NCBI RefSeq assembly: GCF_001831495.1
Contig: NZ_CP017689.1
Coordinates: forward strand, 3,038,001 to 3,102,000
Direction of reading: 5' to 3'
DNA: 64,000 bases
From: Thalassotalea crassostreae
GTDB lineage: Bacteria > Pseudomonadota > Gammaproteobacteria > Enterobacterales > Alteromonadaceae
Position numbers and translations under genes: made by a program. Of this stretch, positions 35,939 to 45,818 are shown in pieces (the first letter of the stretch is position 1; each line of letters opens with the position of its first letter). The notes below the pieces were generated by a model that ran no database searches, had not been told where the DNA came from, and was given only the letters and a program-made list of their open reading frames with translations.

Positions 35939-37750
35939 TCACCCGATTAACTTACCCAATTTTTTCTTCAACTTATCTTCAAGCTCTTTTTTCTTTTTAT
36001 CTTCAAATTCTTTCTTTTTCTTTTTCACAACGTCAGAGCTTAGTAACTTATTTATGGCTTGATCAGTGTTTTCTAATAACGCTTCCACATCAGCAATTTC
36101 TGCGGCGTCATTGTTTGAAATTTTCAACGCTTTAGCAACTTTATCATTCAAGCCTTTCTGTAATCTAGATTGGAACTGATTTAGCTTTTTCTTTAATTGT
36201 TGAGCAATTGCTTTATTAATCAAGTTGTCTAAATCAGATGAAATAGACATATTAGGCGATGTCACCTCACCATCAATATTAGCTGCTAATGAAAAACTAT
36301 CTATTGACGCCATTACATCAACTAAAGAGCGACCGACACTCGAATCCGAGCTACCAACAAACTTAGTTTCTTCAACGCTAAATTCGCTGACACTGATCAG
36401 TTCTTGATCTAACGTCGAAAATTGTCCAACGCCCGTTATCGCTGCTGAATCTAGATTCAAAGTTAAATTTGGCTTATTTCTTATTTTGGCATTACTCACA
36501 GGTAAACCACTGAACTGCCATTTTCCTTTTGTAGAAAGTTGCTCATTGTTATTGAATATTTCAGAGGTTAACTTGCCACTGCCACCTTTAAGCAGGTTAT
36601 CGCTGCCGACCTTAACAATAGTAGGCTTGTTTCTATGCCAATGTTCGGCCGTAACTTCACTTAACTGAAATGCAAATGTTCCCGCTTCCAACTCAATATC
36701 AAAATTAGCTTGCTTGACTAACCAAGGAGGCAAAGGGTTTTCATCTTTAAAATGAATGAATCTACCATGTGCTTTTGCTTCCGCAACCAATTTACTTTTC
36801 TGTTCTTTATCGGCTTTACTACTTTCTATTAAAGGCTTCACTTTTAAGTACAGCTTTTCCGCACTTTGATAATAGCCCCTTGCCTTTTCACCAAATAAGA
36901 TATGGGCAAAATCGGCATTATCTACCTTGTCTAACTGGTATTTAGTTTTGAGGTTATTCCAATCTTTAGTTGGTGCTTCCTTAGTATCTTTTACCGCTTT
37001 AGAGAGAATGTTTTTACTATTTTTCAGTTGTGTCTTAGCCTGTTTAACAATCGCTTTATCTTGCTTAAATTTTTTATTTAGAGCAGATAATTTTTTTTCT
37101 AATGCACTGATATCTCCCAAACTTTTAATCTTGGTTTTAGTTAACTTTTTAATCTCTGCTTCATAATTTTTTAGGGTTTGCTTCGACGGTATTTCACTCT
37201 TTAATTTTTTTAATTTCGCTTTTTCAGCTTTATAACTTTGCTCAAGTTGCTTGGATGCCTTAACGCTGAGTAAATCACTATCATTTAGGATATCTTCAAC
37301 ATCAGGTAAGCTATTTTCAATCGCCGGCAATTGCTTGCTAATTGACTCGCCAGTTGCTTCAGATAACGAGGTATTTTCGTCGCGATAAACCTCACCTAGA
37401 CTTTGTCTTTCTCTGTCGAGTTTCACACCAGAGATGGCAAGTTCGTCAATTAACACTTTACCAAATAAGTATTGCCATATATCAACACCTGCTGTTGCAC
37501 GATCAAATTGGATGACATTGTGGCTTGGCTTGGCATTGTCAGTTGCTTGAAACCCTTCAACCGTAATTGCAAATGGTGAGTATCCAACATCGACATTATC
37601 AACATTAACCTCTGCCCCCATATACCATCGCCCACTTTGCTCGATGCCAATTTTAATTAAACTTGGTAATAACAACATAAGTAAAGCTAAAACCAATGCT
37701 GTCGTTATCAAGAAACCAGCAATACCTTGCCAACGGAAATATTTTTTCAT
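35939..37750 (-). CDS. TIGR03545 family membrane-anchored protein
   Basis: 603 residues: one N-terminal transmembrane segment (about 13-34), an AsmA-like beginning (IGIEQSGRWYMGAEVNVDNVDVGYSPFAITVEGFQATD), a long coiled-coil rich in Lys/Glu/Leu (about 160-330) and a beta-rich second half, ending in another charged helix (KKKKKEFEDKKKKELEDKLKKKLGKL). This is the layout of TIGR03545, which always occurs with TIGR03546, as here, with a 2-bp gap. Function unknown. Likely periplasmic with a role in envelope lipid or protein transport (inference from the AsmA-like part). Confidence 0.85.
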   Translation of the reverse strand: MKKYFRWQGIAGFLITTALVLALLMLLLPSLIKIGIEQSGRWYMGAEVNVDNVDVGYSPFAITVEGFQATDNAKPSHNVIQFDRATAGVDIWQYLFGKVLIDELAISGVKLDRERQSLGEVYRDENTSLSEATGESISKQLPAIENSLPDVEDILNDSDLLSVKASKQLEQSYKAEKAKLKKLKSEIPSKQTLKNYEAEIKKLTKTKIKSLGDISALEKKLSALNKKFKQDKAIVKQAKTQLKNSKNILSKAVKDTKEAPTKDWNNLKTKYQLDKVDNADFAHILFGEKARGYYQSAEKLYLKVKPLIESSKADKEQKSKLVAEAKAHGRFIHFKDENPLPPWLVKQANFDIELEAGTFAFQLSEVTAEHWHRNKPTIVKVGSDNLLKGGSGKLTSEIFNNNEQLSTKGKWQFSGLPVSNAKIRNKPNLTLNLDSAAITGVGQFSTLDQELISVSEFSVEETKFVGSSDSSVGRSLVDVMASIDSFSLAANIDGEVTSPNMSISSDLDNLINKAIAQQLKKKLNQFQSRLQKGLNDKVAKALKISNNDAAEIADVEALLENTDQAINKLLSSDVVKKKKKEFEDKKKKELEDKLKKKLGKLIG

Positions 37751-37752
37751 GG

Positions 37753-38268
37753 TTATACTCCCGTCCCCGTTAAGCTTTGATATATTTTGTAAAACTTAGA
37801 ACCTTTTATAAGCTGCACAATTTTAAATTTTTCAATAAAGGTTTTAACGTGATGTCGGTATCGTACGACTAAGACTTGTCCCAATATGGTGACAGGAATA
37901 AGCAGCACAAGCGACACAATTAAAGCGCCTAAAGTAAGGGTATTATGGAAATGAGCTAATTTAAGTAAACTCGATTGATAGAGAGATTGCCACAAAGCTT
38001 GTAAGCTTTCGTTTGTTAGTAATTGCTCGCCAATGCCAGCAAAAGTAGATGCAAACGGTATTGATAACAGGGAAAATACAGCGAAACCCAAGAAGAATGC
38101 GCTTAAGTTTATTCGCAGAATAAATGCGATAAACAACACCAATAAATTATGCAGACTAAAAGTTGGTGTTAATCCTACAATCATGCCTAACGCAATGGCA
38201 AAGGCAATTTGTCGTGGTGAACTTTCCGAATTTAACGCTTTAAATAATTTGGCAAGAAGGGTTAACAA
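37753..38268 (-). CDS. TIGR03546 family membrane protein (DUF2062-like)
   Basis: 171 residues with three or four hydrophobic segments and the GMIVGLTPTFSLHNLLVLFIAFILRINLS region typical of the family. The start is TTG with GGAG six bases upstream; no ATG lies in a better place. It precedes TIGR03545 and is translationally close to it. Confidence 0.83.
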   Translation of the reverse strand: MLTLLAKLFKALNSESSPRQIAFAIALGMIVGLTPTFSLHNLLVLFIAFILRINLSAFFLGFAVFSLLSIPFASTFAGIGEQLLTNESLQALWQSLYQSSLLKLAHFHNTLTLGALIVSLVLLIPVTILGQVLVVRYRHHVKTFIEKFKIVQLIKGSKFYKIYQSLTGTGV

Positions 38269-38384
38269 AATAACTCCGGTACATACTTAACAATAAATTA
38301 ACATTATCTATTAAGCATATACCAAAATTTTCTGCTGTAGAACTTTAATCGGCATTAATTGGCCAAGATTAATTATCTTTGATG

Positions 38385-39158
38385 TTACAGTTGCTTGCGA
38401 GTAAATACTGGAACAGCATCCGTTGATAATGCTTCATTATAACTATAGCCATCAACATCAAAGGACTTTAATTGTTCAATGTCATTAATTTGATTTTCAA
38501 TAATAAAACGCGCCATTAGACCGCGAGCCTTTTTAGCAAAGAAGCTGATCATCTTATATTGATCGTTTTTCCAATCTTTGAATGCCGGTGTAATTACCGT
38601 AGCCTTGAGTTCTTTCTTCTTAACTGATTTAAAATACTCGTTCGATGCTAAGTTGATTAAGATATCATCACCTTGCTCTGCAAGCGCTGTATTTACTTTA
38701 TCAGTAATAATGCTACCCCAGAATTGATAGAGATTAGTGCCTTTATCATTTTCAAGTTTAGTCCCCATTTCTAAACGATAAGCTTGCATCAGATCTAATG
38801 GTTTTAATAGTCCATAAAGACCTGACAAAATACGTAAATGTTGTTGAGCGTAATCAAAGTCTTTATCAGTAAAAGAACTAGCATCTAAACCAGTGTATAC
38901 ATCGCCATTAAATGCCAACACCGCTTGTCGAGCGTTTTCATTGTTAAATGGTATTTTCCACTCGGCAAAACGTGCTGCATTTAAGCCCGCTATTTTATCA
39001 CTAACGCCCATTAACGATGAAATGCCAGCAGGGGTGAGTTTTACACAACGTTTTATCAACTCAGCACTATGTTCAAGTAACTCAGGTTGAGTAAATTTGT
39101 CAGTGACTGGCGTTGATTCATAATCTAAATTTTTTGCAGGAGATACGACTATAAGCAT
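38385..39158 (-). CDS. yaaA: Peroxide stress protein YaaA (DUF328)
   Basis: 257 residues, full length. Family segments include [36 protein letters not shown] and RMG..L ([19 protein letters not shown]). YaaA lowers free iron and protects DNA and proteins during peroxide stress. It diverges from talB; in E. coli the two are also neighbours. Confidence 0.95.
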   Translation of the reverse strand: MLIVVSPAKNLDYESTPVTDKFTQPELLEHSAELIKRCVKLTPAGISSLMGVSDKIAGLNAARFAEWKIPFNNENARQAVLAFNGDVYTGLDASSFTDKDFDYAQQHLRILSGLYGLLKPLDLMQAYRLEMGTKLENDKGTNLYQFWGSIITDKVNTALAEQGDDILINLASNEYFKSVKKKELKATVITPAFKDWKNDQYKMISFFAKKARGLMARFIIENQINDIEQLKSFDVDGYSYNEALSTDAVPVFTRKQL

Positions 39159-39374
39159 AATAATAAACTAAAATAATTGTTTTAAAATAATGAACCTATA
39201 CTACCTAAAAAAGTGGCTTAAACAATGGCTCTAATGGGAAATTTAAGGATCTAGATGATTTTTTATCAATTATTTGCCATTTTACCGATTAAGCTATTGC
39301 TAATTTTCACAGTTTTGTTACTTATAACACTAAATTAATAATACTTTATTCGATATACGTGTTCTGAGGCGCCT

Positions 39375-40328
39375 ATGACTGACCAATTATCCCAATTAAA
39401 ATCCATGACAACTGTTGTTGCTGATACCGGCGATGTAGATGCAATAGCAAAATATAAGCCCTATGACGCAACAACGAATCCATCGTTATTGTTAAAAGCT
39501 GCACAACTAGATAGTTACCAATCATTATTAGCTAAGTCTGTAACTTGGGCAAAGCAACAATCAAATGACAAAAACCAACAAGTTATCGACGCATCAGATA
39601 TGTTTTCTGTGCTTATTGGTGTTGAGATATTAAAGGTAGTACCTGGACGAATTTCTACAGAAGTAGATTCAAGACTTTCTTTTGACAGCAAAGCTACCAT
39701 TGAAAAAGCACAAAAACTAATAGATTTATACCAACAACACGGGATCAATAAAGATCAAATTCTAATAAAAATGGCGTCTACTTGGGAAGGTATTAGAGCA
39801 GCAGAAGAATTAGAAAAGCAAGGCATTAACTGTAACTTAACTTTACTATTTGGTTTTGCGCAAGCGCAAGCATGTGCTGAAGCTAACGTATTTTTAATTT
39901 CACCATTTGTTGGTCGTATTTTAGATTGGTACAAAAAGTCCACAGGCAAAGATAGTTACCTTGCTAATGAAGATCCAGGGGTTCTTTCTGTAACTAAGAT
40001 ATACAACTACTACAAGAGCTTTGATTATAAAACCGTTGTAATGGGTGCAAGTTTCCGTAACGTCGGTGAAATTTTAGAACTAGCCGGTTGTGATCGCTTA
40101 ACTATTAGCCCGCAACTATTAGCTGAATTAGAAAGCAGCAATGAGCCGGTTGAGCAAAAGCTTACACCTAAAGTATCGAGTCAAGAACGCCCTGCTCCAC
40201 TCACTGAGAGTGAATTTAGATGGCAAATGAACGAAGATGCTATGGCAACTGAAAAGCTTGCAGAAGGTATTAGAGGATTTACCGCTGATCAAATAAAACT
40301 TGAAGACTTACTTGTAAGTTTATTTTAG
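39375..40328 (+). CDS. talB: Transaldolase
   Basis: 317 residues. The Schiff-base lysine lies in [12 protein letters not shown] (Lys132), with [12 protein letters not shown] near the N-terminus and [12 protein letters not shown] near 225. It transfers dihydroxyacetone units in the pentose phosphate pathway. Monocistronic with its own terminator. Confidence 0.97.
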   Translation: MTDQLSQLKSMTTVVADTGDVDAIAKYKPYDATTNPSLLLKAAQLDSYQSLLAKSVTWAKQQSNDKNQQVIDASDMFSVLIGVEILKVVPGRISTEVDSRLSFDSKATIEKAQKLIDLYQQHGINKDQILIKMASTWEGIRAAEELEKQGINCNLTLLFGFAQAQACAEANVFLISPFVGRILDWYKKSTGKDSYLANEDPGVLSVTKIYNYYKSFDYKTVVMGASFRNVGEILELAGCDRLTISPQLLAELESSNEPVEQKLTPKVSSQERPAPLTESEFRWQMNEDAMATEKLAEGIRGFTADQIKLEDLLVSLF

Positions 40329-40394
40329 CAGCTAAGTTTGTTTTTTATTGCTACCAAATCAGCATAATTTTACAACAAAAGATAACAGTTGAAC

Positions 40395-40422
40395 AAAAAG
40401 TCGCCGAACGCGACTTTTTTAT
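40395..40422 (+). terminator. Terminator after talB
   Basis: Ten-base-pair stem AAAAAGTCGC/GCGACTTTTT with a CGAAC loop. Confidence 0.9.
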
Positions 40423-40505
40423 TGTGTTTTTGTAAATAAATTGTTTATTTTCTGAAATCACTATGATATTAAAAAGATGACGTTGTAAATAGAAGGAGTT
40501 TTACT

Positions 40506-40673
40506 ATGGATCCAATTGATAGCTTAGTTGAATTAATTGAAGGTAAGTCGAAAGCCAAAACAAAACAAAAAAGAAAATGGCGAGAAATCGAACAACTCAA
40601 AGAAAAGCTTGCATTAGAAAAAGAAATTGAGTTTTTTGATGGCTCTTTTGAACATCTCTTAGAAGATGTTTAA
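40506..40673 (+). CDS. DUF3545 family small protein
   Basis: 55 residues, ATG with AAGGAGT at the proper distance. A basic stretch (KSKAKTKQKRKWREIEQLKEKLALEKEIEF, shown here only in outline) leads into an acidic C-terminus (FDGSFEHLLEDV). This matches the short DUF3545 family of gammaproteobacteria, function unknown. A terminator follows immediately, so it is monocistronic. Confidence 0.8.
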   Translation: MDPIDSLVELIEGKSKAKTKQKRKWREIEQLKEKLALEKEIEFFDGSFEHLLEDV

Positions 40674-40695
40674 ACGCTAATAACATTCACAACGC

Positions 40696-40724
40696 AAAAG
40701 CCGCTTTTATTAGCGGCTTTTTTA
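40696..40724 (+). terminator. Terminator after the DUF3545 gene
   Basis: Ten-base-pair stem AAAAGCCGCT/AGCGGCTTTT followed by T residues. The T-run merges into the first copy of the 69-bp tandem repeat. Confidence 0.88.
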
Positions 40725-41094
40725 TCTCATACATCCATGTATTCGGTCCTTCGGACTGCTTCGCAAAGAAAAAATGTTCCAGACATTTTTTTATTTCATA
40801 CATTCATCTATTCGGTCCTTCGGACTGCTTCGGACTGCTTCGCAAAGAAAAAATGTTCCAGACATTTTTTTATTTCATACATTCATCTATTCGGTCCTTC
40901 GGACTGCTTCGCAAAGAAAAAATATTCCAGACATTTTTTTATTTCATACATCCATGTATTCGGTCCTTCGGACTGCTTCGCAAAGAAAAAATATTCCAGA
41001 CATTTTTTTATTTCATACATCCATGTATTCGGTCCTTCGGACTGCTTCGCAAAGAAAAAATATTCCAGACATTTTTTTATCTCATACATCCATG
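40724..41094. repeat. 69-bp direct tandem repeat, five copies plus a partial sixth
   Basis: Units begin at 40724, 40793, 40872, 40941 and 41010; a partial unit of about 16 bp starts at 41079. Spacing is 69 bp except for the second (79 bp), which carries an extra 10-bp CTTCGGACTG duplication. Copies differ only at a few positions (ATCT/ATTT, CCATGT/TCATCT, ATGTTCC/ATATTCC). Each unit contains a GGTCC-TTC-GGACT hairpin and ends with ACATTTTTTT. Because 69 is divisible by three, long repetitive open frames exist on both strands, but none has a ribosome-binding site or a plausible protein. Confidence 0.95.
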
Positions 41095-41130
41095 CACGTC
41101 ATTCCACACGAGCGTAGCGAGATGTGGAAC
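41095..41130. repeat. Palindromic intergenic repeat next to the tandem array
   Basis: Inverted repeat TTCCACA...TGTGGAA enclosing CGAGCGTAGCGAG, a type of short dispersed palindrome (GTCATTCC-ACA...) common between genes in marine gammaproteobacteria (from general knowledge). Confidence 0.6.
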
Positions 41131-41262
41131 CTCCTGCAGTATGCTGTTGTTTAATAACAAAACACTCATCAGTACAAAAAACATACATTTTATATTTGTA
41201 ATTAGCTCTACAACTGGTCATACTAGTTGGCGTTTCAACAAAATAAATTTACCGGCAGCATT

Positions 41263-41916
41263 ATGAGCACAGAATCGATTAAGAACAAAATTTCTCAAGG
41301 TTACTCAGTAGCCGAAGAAGTTGTTAATTCCGTTACCCACGGAATTGGTGCGCTACTAAGTGTAGTGGCACTGACATTGATGGTTGTGGTTGCAAATGAT
41401 GCCTTTGAAATGACTAGCGCTATTATCTATGGCACTAGCATGATCGCGTTATTCTTAGCTTCAACGCTTTACCACAGCTTTACCCATGCCCCTCTTAAGA
41501 AAGTATTTAAACTACTTGATCATTGCGCCATATACTTATTGATCGCCGGTACTTATACACCATTCATGTTAATTAGTATCAAAGGGGCTTGGGGTTATTC
41601 AATCTTATCCGTAGTATGGACAATGGCTATCGTTGGTATCTATTTTAAATTATTTCATACCAATAAATTTAAAAAAGTGTCACTTATTACCTATTTAGCA
41701 ATGGGCTGGCTGATCGTAATCGCCGCTCCACAAATGATTGCTAATGTTTCAACCGGTGGTCTAATTTTATTGGCTTCTGGTGGCGCTGCTTATACTTTAG
41801 GTGCTGTTTTTTACGCGATTAAAAAAATTCCATTCAATCATGCTATTTGGCATGTCTTTGTATTGGCTGGTAGCATATGTCATTTCCTTGCCATTTACCT
41901 TTACGTGATTGACTGA
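41263..41916 (+). CDS. Hemolysin III / TrhA family membrane protein
   Basis: 217 residues with seven hydrophobic segments. Family residues are visible: NSVTHGIGALLS, STLYHSF, LDHCAIYLLIAGTYTPF and the C-terminal IWHVFVLAGSICHF, with His and Ser/Asp of the CREST hydrolase superfamily. TrhA members affect membrane energetics and lipid composition. ATG 41263 is preferred over a TTG 36 nt upstream. It stands downstream of the repeat array. Confidence 0.9.
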   Translation: MSTESIKNKISQGYSVAEEVVNSVTHGIGALLSVVALTLMVVVANDAFEMTSAIIYGTSMIALFLASTLYHSFTHAPLKKVFKLLDHCAIYLLIAGTYTPFMLISIKGAWGYSILSVVWTMAIVGIYFKLFHTNKFKKVSLITYLAMGWLIVIAAPQMIANVSTGGLILLASGGAAYTLGAVFYAIKKIPFNHAIWHVFVLAGSICHFLAIYLYVID

Positions 41917-42047
41917 TACCTAACTAATTTTTAGGTTTATTTTTGTGCAATCAATAAATTTCTACAATTTACAACGCTACTAAACTAAAGTAGAAGATAG
42001 TAATAGAATATAAAAAATAACAAATACATAAGTAGAGCTCGAATAAT

Positions 42048-43127
42048 ATGATCTATGCAGACATTACGGGTTGGGGAAAATATATTCCACCAGCTGTATT
42101 AACCAATGACGAATTAACTACATTCATGGATACCTCTGATGAATGGATTTCATCACGCTCAGGTATCAGACAGCGTCGTATATCACATATCAATACTGCA
42201 CAGATGGCTACGCTTGCTAGCAAGCAAGCATTAGCTCGCGCGGGTCTTACAGCAGATGATTTAGATTTAATTATTGTTGCAACGTGCTGCCCTGATACGC
42301 TAGTGCCAAATACCGCATCGAAAGTTCAAGAATTACTGGGTACTAACCAAGCTGCTTGTTTCGATTTAAGTTCCGCATGTACCGGTTTTTTGTATGCATT
42401 GCAAAACGCAACAGCTCAAATTCGTTCAGGAATGGCGAAGAAGGTACTTGTTGTCGCTGCTGAACGCATGAGCTGGTTTGTTAACTGGAGTGAGCGAAGT
42501 TCTGCTGTATTATTTGGTGATGGCGCAGGGGCTGTAATTGTCGAGGCAAGCGACATCGAATGTGGTTTATTAAATGCGAAACTTGGCTGTGATTCTAAAG
42601 CTCGTGATATTTTAAGTGTATCGAATTTTGGTACCGATATGGATCGATATGAAAACCCTCCAGGGCCATTAACTCTAGACTTTATTGGTCCTGAAATATT
42701 CAAACGTGCTGTGCGTGGTATGGGCGGAGCAACTGAGACAGTAATGTCAGAAGCTAAATTAAATGTCGAAGATATCGATCTATTGATACCACATCAGGCT
42801 AATGTACGTATTATCGAAACCATCGCTCAAAAATTGAAGTTAAAGGACGAGCAAGTTATGGTTAATATTCAAAATTACGGTAATACATCTGCAGCTACCG
42901 TACCGATTGCCATTTGTGAAGCTCTTGAGAGCGGTAGAGTAAAACCCGGTGATAACATCATCAGCGCCGCTTTTGGTGCGGGTTTAACATGGGGTGCGGG
43001 CTTTATTAAATGGGGAAACAGAGTAACCCCAGTAAATGACTATGTTCAACAAGAACAAACGTCAGAAAAAACAGCGCTAGAATTGCTCGCAACGGCAATT
43101 AAGCATTGTACCCAAAAACCTGCTTAG
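42048..43127 (+). CDS. Beta-ketoacyl-ACP synthase III-like enzyme
   Basis: 359 residues of thiolase fold with the FabH triad Cys111 (SSACTGF), His249 (IPHQAN) and Asn279 (NYGNTSAA). It condenses an acyl-CoA with malonyl-ACP or a similar acceptor. It is about 30-40 residues longer than housekeeping FabH at the C-terminus and is not in a fab cluster, so it may be a second, specialised KAS III. It converges with a LysR gene only 8 bp away; the junction carries a duplicated TGCTTAGTAATC. Confidence 0.9.
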   Translation: MIYADITGWGKYIPPAVLTNDELTTFMDTSDEWISSRSGIRQRRISHINTAQMATLASKQALARAGLTADDLDLIIVATCCPDTLVPNTASKVQELLGTNQAACFDLSSACTGFLYALQNATAQIRSGMAKKVLVVAAERMSWFVNWSERSSAVLFGDGAGAVIVEASDIECGLLNAKLGCDSKARDILSVSNFGTDMDRYENPPGPLTLDFIGPEIFKRAVRGMGGATETVMSEAKLNVEDIDLLIPHQANVRIIETIAQKLKLKDEQVMVNIQNYGNTSAATVPIAICEALESGRVKPGDNIISAAFGAGLTWGAGFIKWGNRVTPVNDYVQQEQTSEKTALELLATAIKHCTQKPA

Positions 43128-43135
43128 TAATCTGC

Positions 43136-44041
43136 TTAGTAATCTGCTGCTAACGCATTAGCCATAAAGTCGATAAACACCTTAACTTTAGTCGCTAAAA
43201 ACTGTTTGTGGGGGTATACCGCATATACTCCTATTTCAGCGCTTGGATAATCATCAAAGATCAATTCAAGCTCACCATTATCAATGGCTTGCTGACAGTA
43301 AAATAATGGCATTCTAACAATCCCTGCATCCATTTTACTTATCGATAATTGTAAACTCGCATTATTACAAACCACTCTAGGTGTTACTGGTATCGACACC
43401 TCTTTACCATTTGCAATTGTGTAACTCCAAACCTTAGGGTTAGGCTGGTAACGGTAACTGATACATTTGTGGTTATTCAACTCGCTGTGCTTTATTGGTT
43501 TGCCATAACGTTTTAGGTAACTTGGCGACGCAACCGTCACTAGCCTTGTATCCATTAACTTTTTGGCGATTAAATTTGAATCCTTTAATTTACCAATTCG
43601 AATGGCTAAATCGTAAGACTCTTCAACAATATTTACCAATTCATCACTTAGATCGATAACGACATTGATATCTTCATATTGATTAAGAAATTCGCCTATT
43701 AAATCGTTTAAGTGACTTTCGGCAATAATCTCAGGTGCATTAATTCGAAGCAAACCTGAAGGCTTGTGTTGAGCTCTGCTCAACGACGCTTGGGCAAGAT
43801 TCGCATCATCGACTATCTGTCGACAGCGCAAATAATATTGATGGCCTTCTTCGGTTAAACTTATAGATCTTGTGGTGCGATGTAACAATTGAACCGCCAT
43901 TCGCTGTTCAAGTTGATTCATCTCTTTACTTATATAGGAAGGTGAATGAGAGAGAACTTGAGCGGCTTTAGTAAAACTCAGCGTTTCCGCAACAGTGACG
44001 AATACAACCATGCCATCTAACAACTGTGAATTACCACCCAT
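43136..44041 (-). CDS. LysR-family transcriptional regulator
   Basis: 301 residues. The HTH is at 10-65 (LSFTKAAQVLSHSPSYISKEMNQLEQRM), then the LLHRTTRSISLTEEG wing of the AaeR/DsdC-like subgroup. The effector domain follows. It diverges from a flavin reductase gene with a 160-bp gap containing the short dyad TTCAATTGGAA, so it probably regulates that gene. Confidence 0.92.
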   Translation of the reverse strand: MGGNSQLLDGMVVFVTVAETLSFTKAAQVLSHSPSYISKEMNQLEQRMAVQLLHRTTRSISLTEEGHQYYLRCRQIVDDANLAQASLSRAQHKPSGLLRINAPEIIAESHLNDLIGEFLNQYEDINVVIDLSDELVNIVEESYDLAIRIGKLKDSNLIAKKLMDTRLVTVASPSYLKRYGKPIKHSELNNHKCISYRYQPNPKVWSYTIANGKEVSIPVTPRVVCNNASLQLSISKMDAGIVRMPLFYCQQAIDNGELELIFDDYPSAEIGVYAVYPHKQFLATKVKVFIDFMANALAADY

Positions 44042-44201
44042 TTGGAAAAAGTCCTATTTTAATTTAACTATTATAATTCAATTGGAATAAATATATACTA
44101 ATCCCAATTAATCAACAATGACTTAGCGTCTTTAGAACGAATACCTATACAATTAGTGCCTCCAAATAGGGAACTATTGTTTAATGAAAAAGGATATGAA
44201 C

Positions 44202-44738
44202 ATGAAAATTATCGCATTTGCAGCATCAAGCTCTCGTAAATCAATCAATAAAACGCTAGCAACACATGTTGCTAATATCGCCGCTAACGGCGTTGAAAAT
44301 GCCAGTGTTGAAATTGTTGATATCAACGATTATGAACTGCCATTATTTAGTGAAGACCGTGAAGCAGAACTCGGTAAGCCAGAATTAGCGCAAGCATTTT
44401 ACAATAAGCTTGGCGAGGCAGATGCGATTGTTGTGTCTTTTGCTGAACATAATGGTTCATATACTGCGGCCTACAAAAACTTATTTGATTGGACGTCTCG
44501 CATTGATATGAAAGTATTTCAGAACAAACCAATGATTATGCTAGCAACATCACCAGGACCTGGTGGCGCTTCAAGCGTATTGGCGGCGGCGACAGGATCA
44601 GCGCCATTTTTTGCGGCAGACGTTAAAGCAAGCATCTCAGTACCAAGCTTTTATGATAATTTTGATATGGGATCATCGACAATAAACGATGCCGATATCA
44701 ACGACAAAATCGAGCAAGCGGTAGCGTTGCTTCGCTAG
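44202..44738 (+). CDS. NAD(P)H-dependent FMN reductase (chromate/quinone reductase family)
   Basis: 178 residues of flavodoxin-like fold: FAASSSRKSINKTLA (FMN phosphate loop), FAEHNGSYTAAYKNLFDW and SPGPGGASSVL. Family members reduce quinones, azo dyes or chromate with NAD(P)H. ATG 44202 is chosen since AAAGGA lies seven bases ahead; two earlier ATGs are less well placed. Divergent from a LysR gene. Confidence 0.88.
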   Translation: MKIIAFAASSSRKSINKTLATHVANIAANGVENASVEIVDINDYELPLFSEDREAELGKPELAQAFYNKLGEADAIVVSFAEHNGSYTAAYKNLFDWTSRIDMKVFQNKPMIMLATSPGPGGASSVLAAATGSAPFFAADVKASISVPSFYDNFDMGSSTINDADINDKIEQAVALLR

Positions 44739-44801
44739 TTCCTAGCTGTTTTTTAGTTAGTCTAAGATTATTGATAAAAGTACATCATTATAAAGCAGGG
44801 A

Positions 44802-45809
44802 TCAGCGCTCGCTATCCCAGCTAAATAATTTCGCACTGATCAATAAAAATACGACAGTCATCGAAACCAACACGGTCAAATGATAACTGATATCAGCAAG
44901 CGTTGCCCCTTCGGTAATAATACTTCTCGCCGCAGTTACCAAATGAGTTAACGGGAATATTTCTGCAACAAGTTTGACCATTTCTGGTGCGCCTTCTAAC
45001 GAAAACCAAATCCCCGATAACAGCATCATTGGCCAAGTTGCCATATTTAATAAGCCGCCTACGAGTTCTTCCGACTTACTCCGCGTTGCAATAAGCAAGC
45101 CTAAACTTATCAAACTCATCGCACCGATAATTGTTACTAGAATTAAGTCAACATAACTGCCAAGCATTAAGAAATCGAAAAACATATTACAACCAACGTA
45201 AACAACGGTGATCATAAATAAAACAATAAACAGACGAGATAACAGTTGTGCACTGACAAACTCTAGCGCCGATAAAGGTGTTGCTTTTAGTCGCTTTAAC
45301 ACTGAATTTTTACGATAACGAACAATGACATAACCAACACCAAACAAACAACTAAACATCATATTCATGGCAAATATGCCTGGCATTACCCAGTCGATAT
45401 AACGAATCGATTTACCGGAAGTTTGCTGTCTTTTATAACCATCACTTTGACTTAAAAATACTTGCTCTACCATGTAACTTTTCGGTGATAGTTCATTAAC
45501 CCAATAATGCTGTTTTTGATCATCAATAATTAAATCAATTTCATGAAGGTTGAGTTTTATTAGTGCCTTATCAATGTCGACATAATTGACGTGGTCGATA
45601 TATTTAGTTTGCAAAAAAGAGTGTTTCGAATTTTCAAGATCAAGTACACCGATTTTATATACGGCACGACCATCACCAGAAAAGACAAAGGAAAAAATAA
45701 CCAATAGCAAAACTGGAAAAAGGATATTCCAAGCCAGTGATGATTTGTCCCTAAAAAATTCAATATTTCGAGCTTTGGCAACTGCATAGAAACGCGACAA
45801 ACTAAACAT
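44802..45809 (-). CDS. ABC-2 type transporter permease
   Basis: 335 residues with one N-terminal and five C-terminal hydrophobic segments. The extracytoplasmic part lies between them (about 60-130). The motif MLLSGIWFSLEGAPEMVKLVAEIFPLTH is typical of ABC-2 exporters with ABC2_membrane_3. It follows its ATPase by 9 bp. The substrate is unknown; drug, lipid or polysaccharide export is typical. Confidence 0.9.
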   Translation of the reverse strand: MFSLSRFYAVAKARNIEFFRDKSSLAWNILFPVLLLVIFSFVFSGDGRAVYKIGVLDLENSKHSFLQTKYIDHVNYVDIDKALIKLNLHEIDLIIDDQKQHYWVNELSPKSYMVEQVFLSQSDGYKRQQTSGKSIRYIDWVMPGIFAMNMMFSCLFGVGYVIVRYRKNSVLKRLKATPLSALEFVSAQLLSRLFIVLFMITVVYVGCNMFFDFLMLGSYVDLILVTIIGAMSLISLGLLIATRSKSEELVGGLLNMATWPMMLLSGIWFSLEGAPEMVKLVAEIFPLTHLVTAARSIITEGATLADISYHLTVLVSMTVVFLLISAKLFSWDSER

Positions 45810-45818
45810 ATATTATCG

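Noticed and set aside
40724..41094. CRISPR array
   Set aside because: The repeats are contiguous 69-bp units without unique spacers, and no cas genes are near.
40737..41266. Overlapping repetitive open frames of 68-137 codons on both strands in the 69-bp array
   Set aside because: They exist only because 69 is a multiple of three and the unit has no stop in several frames. No ribosome-binding site, all frames open at once, composition not protein-like.
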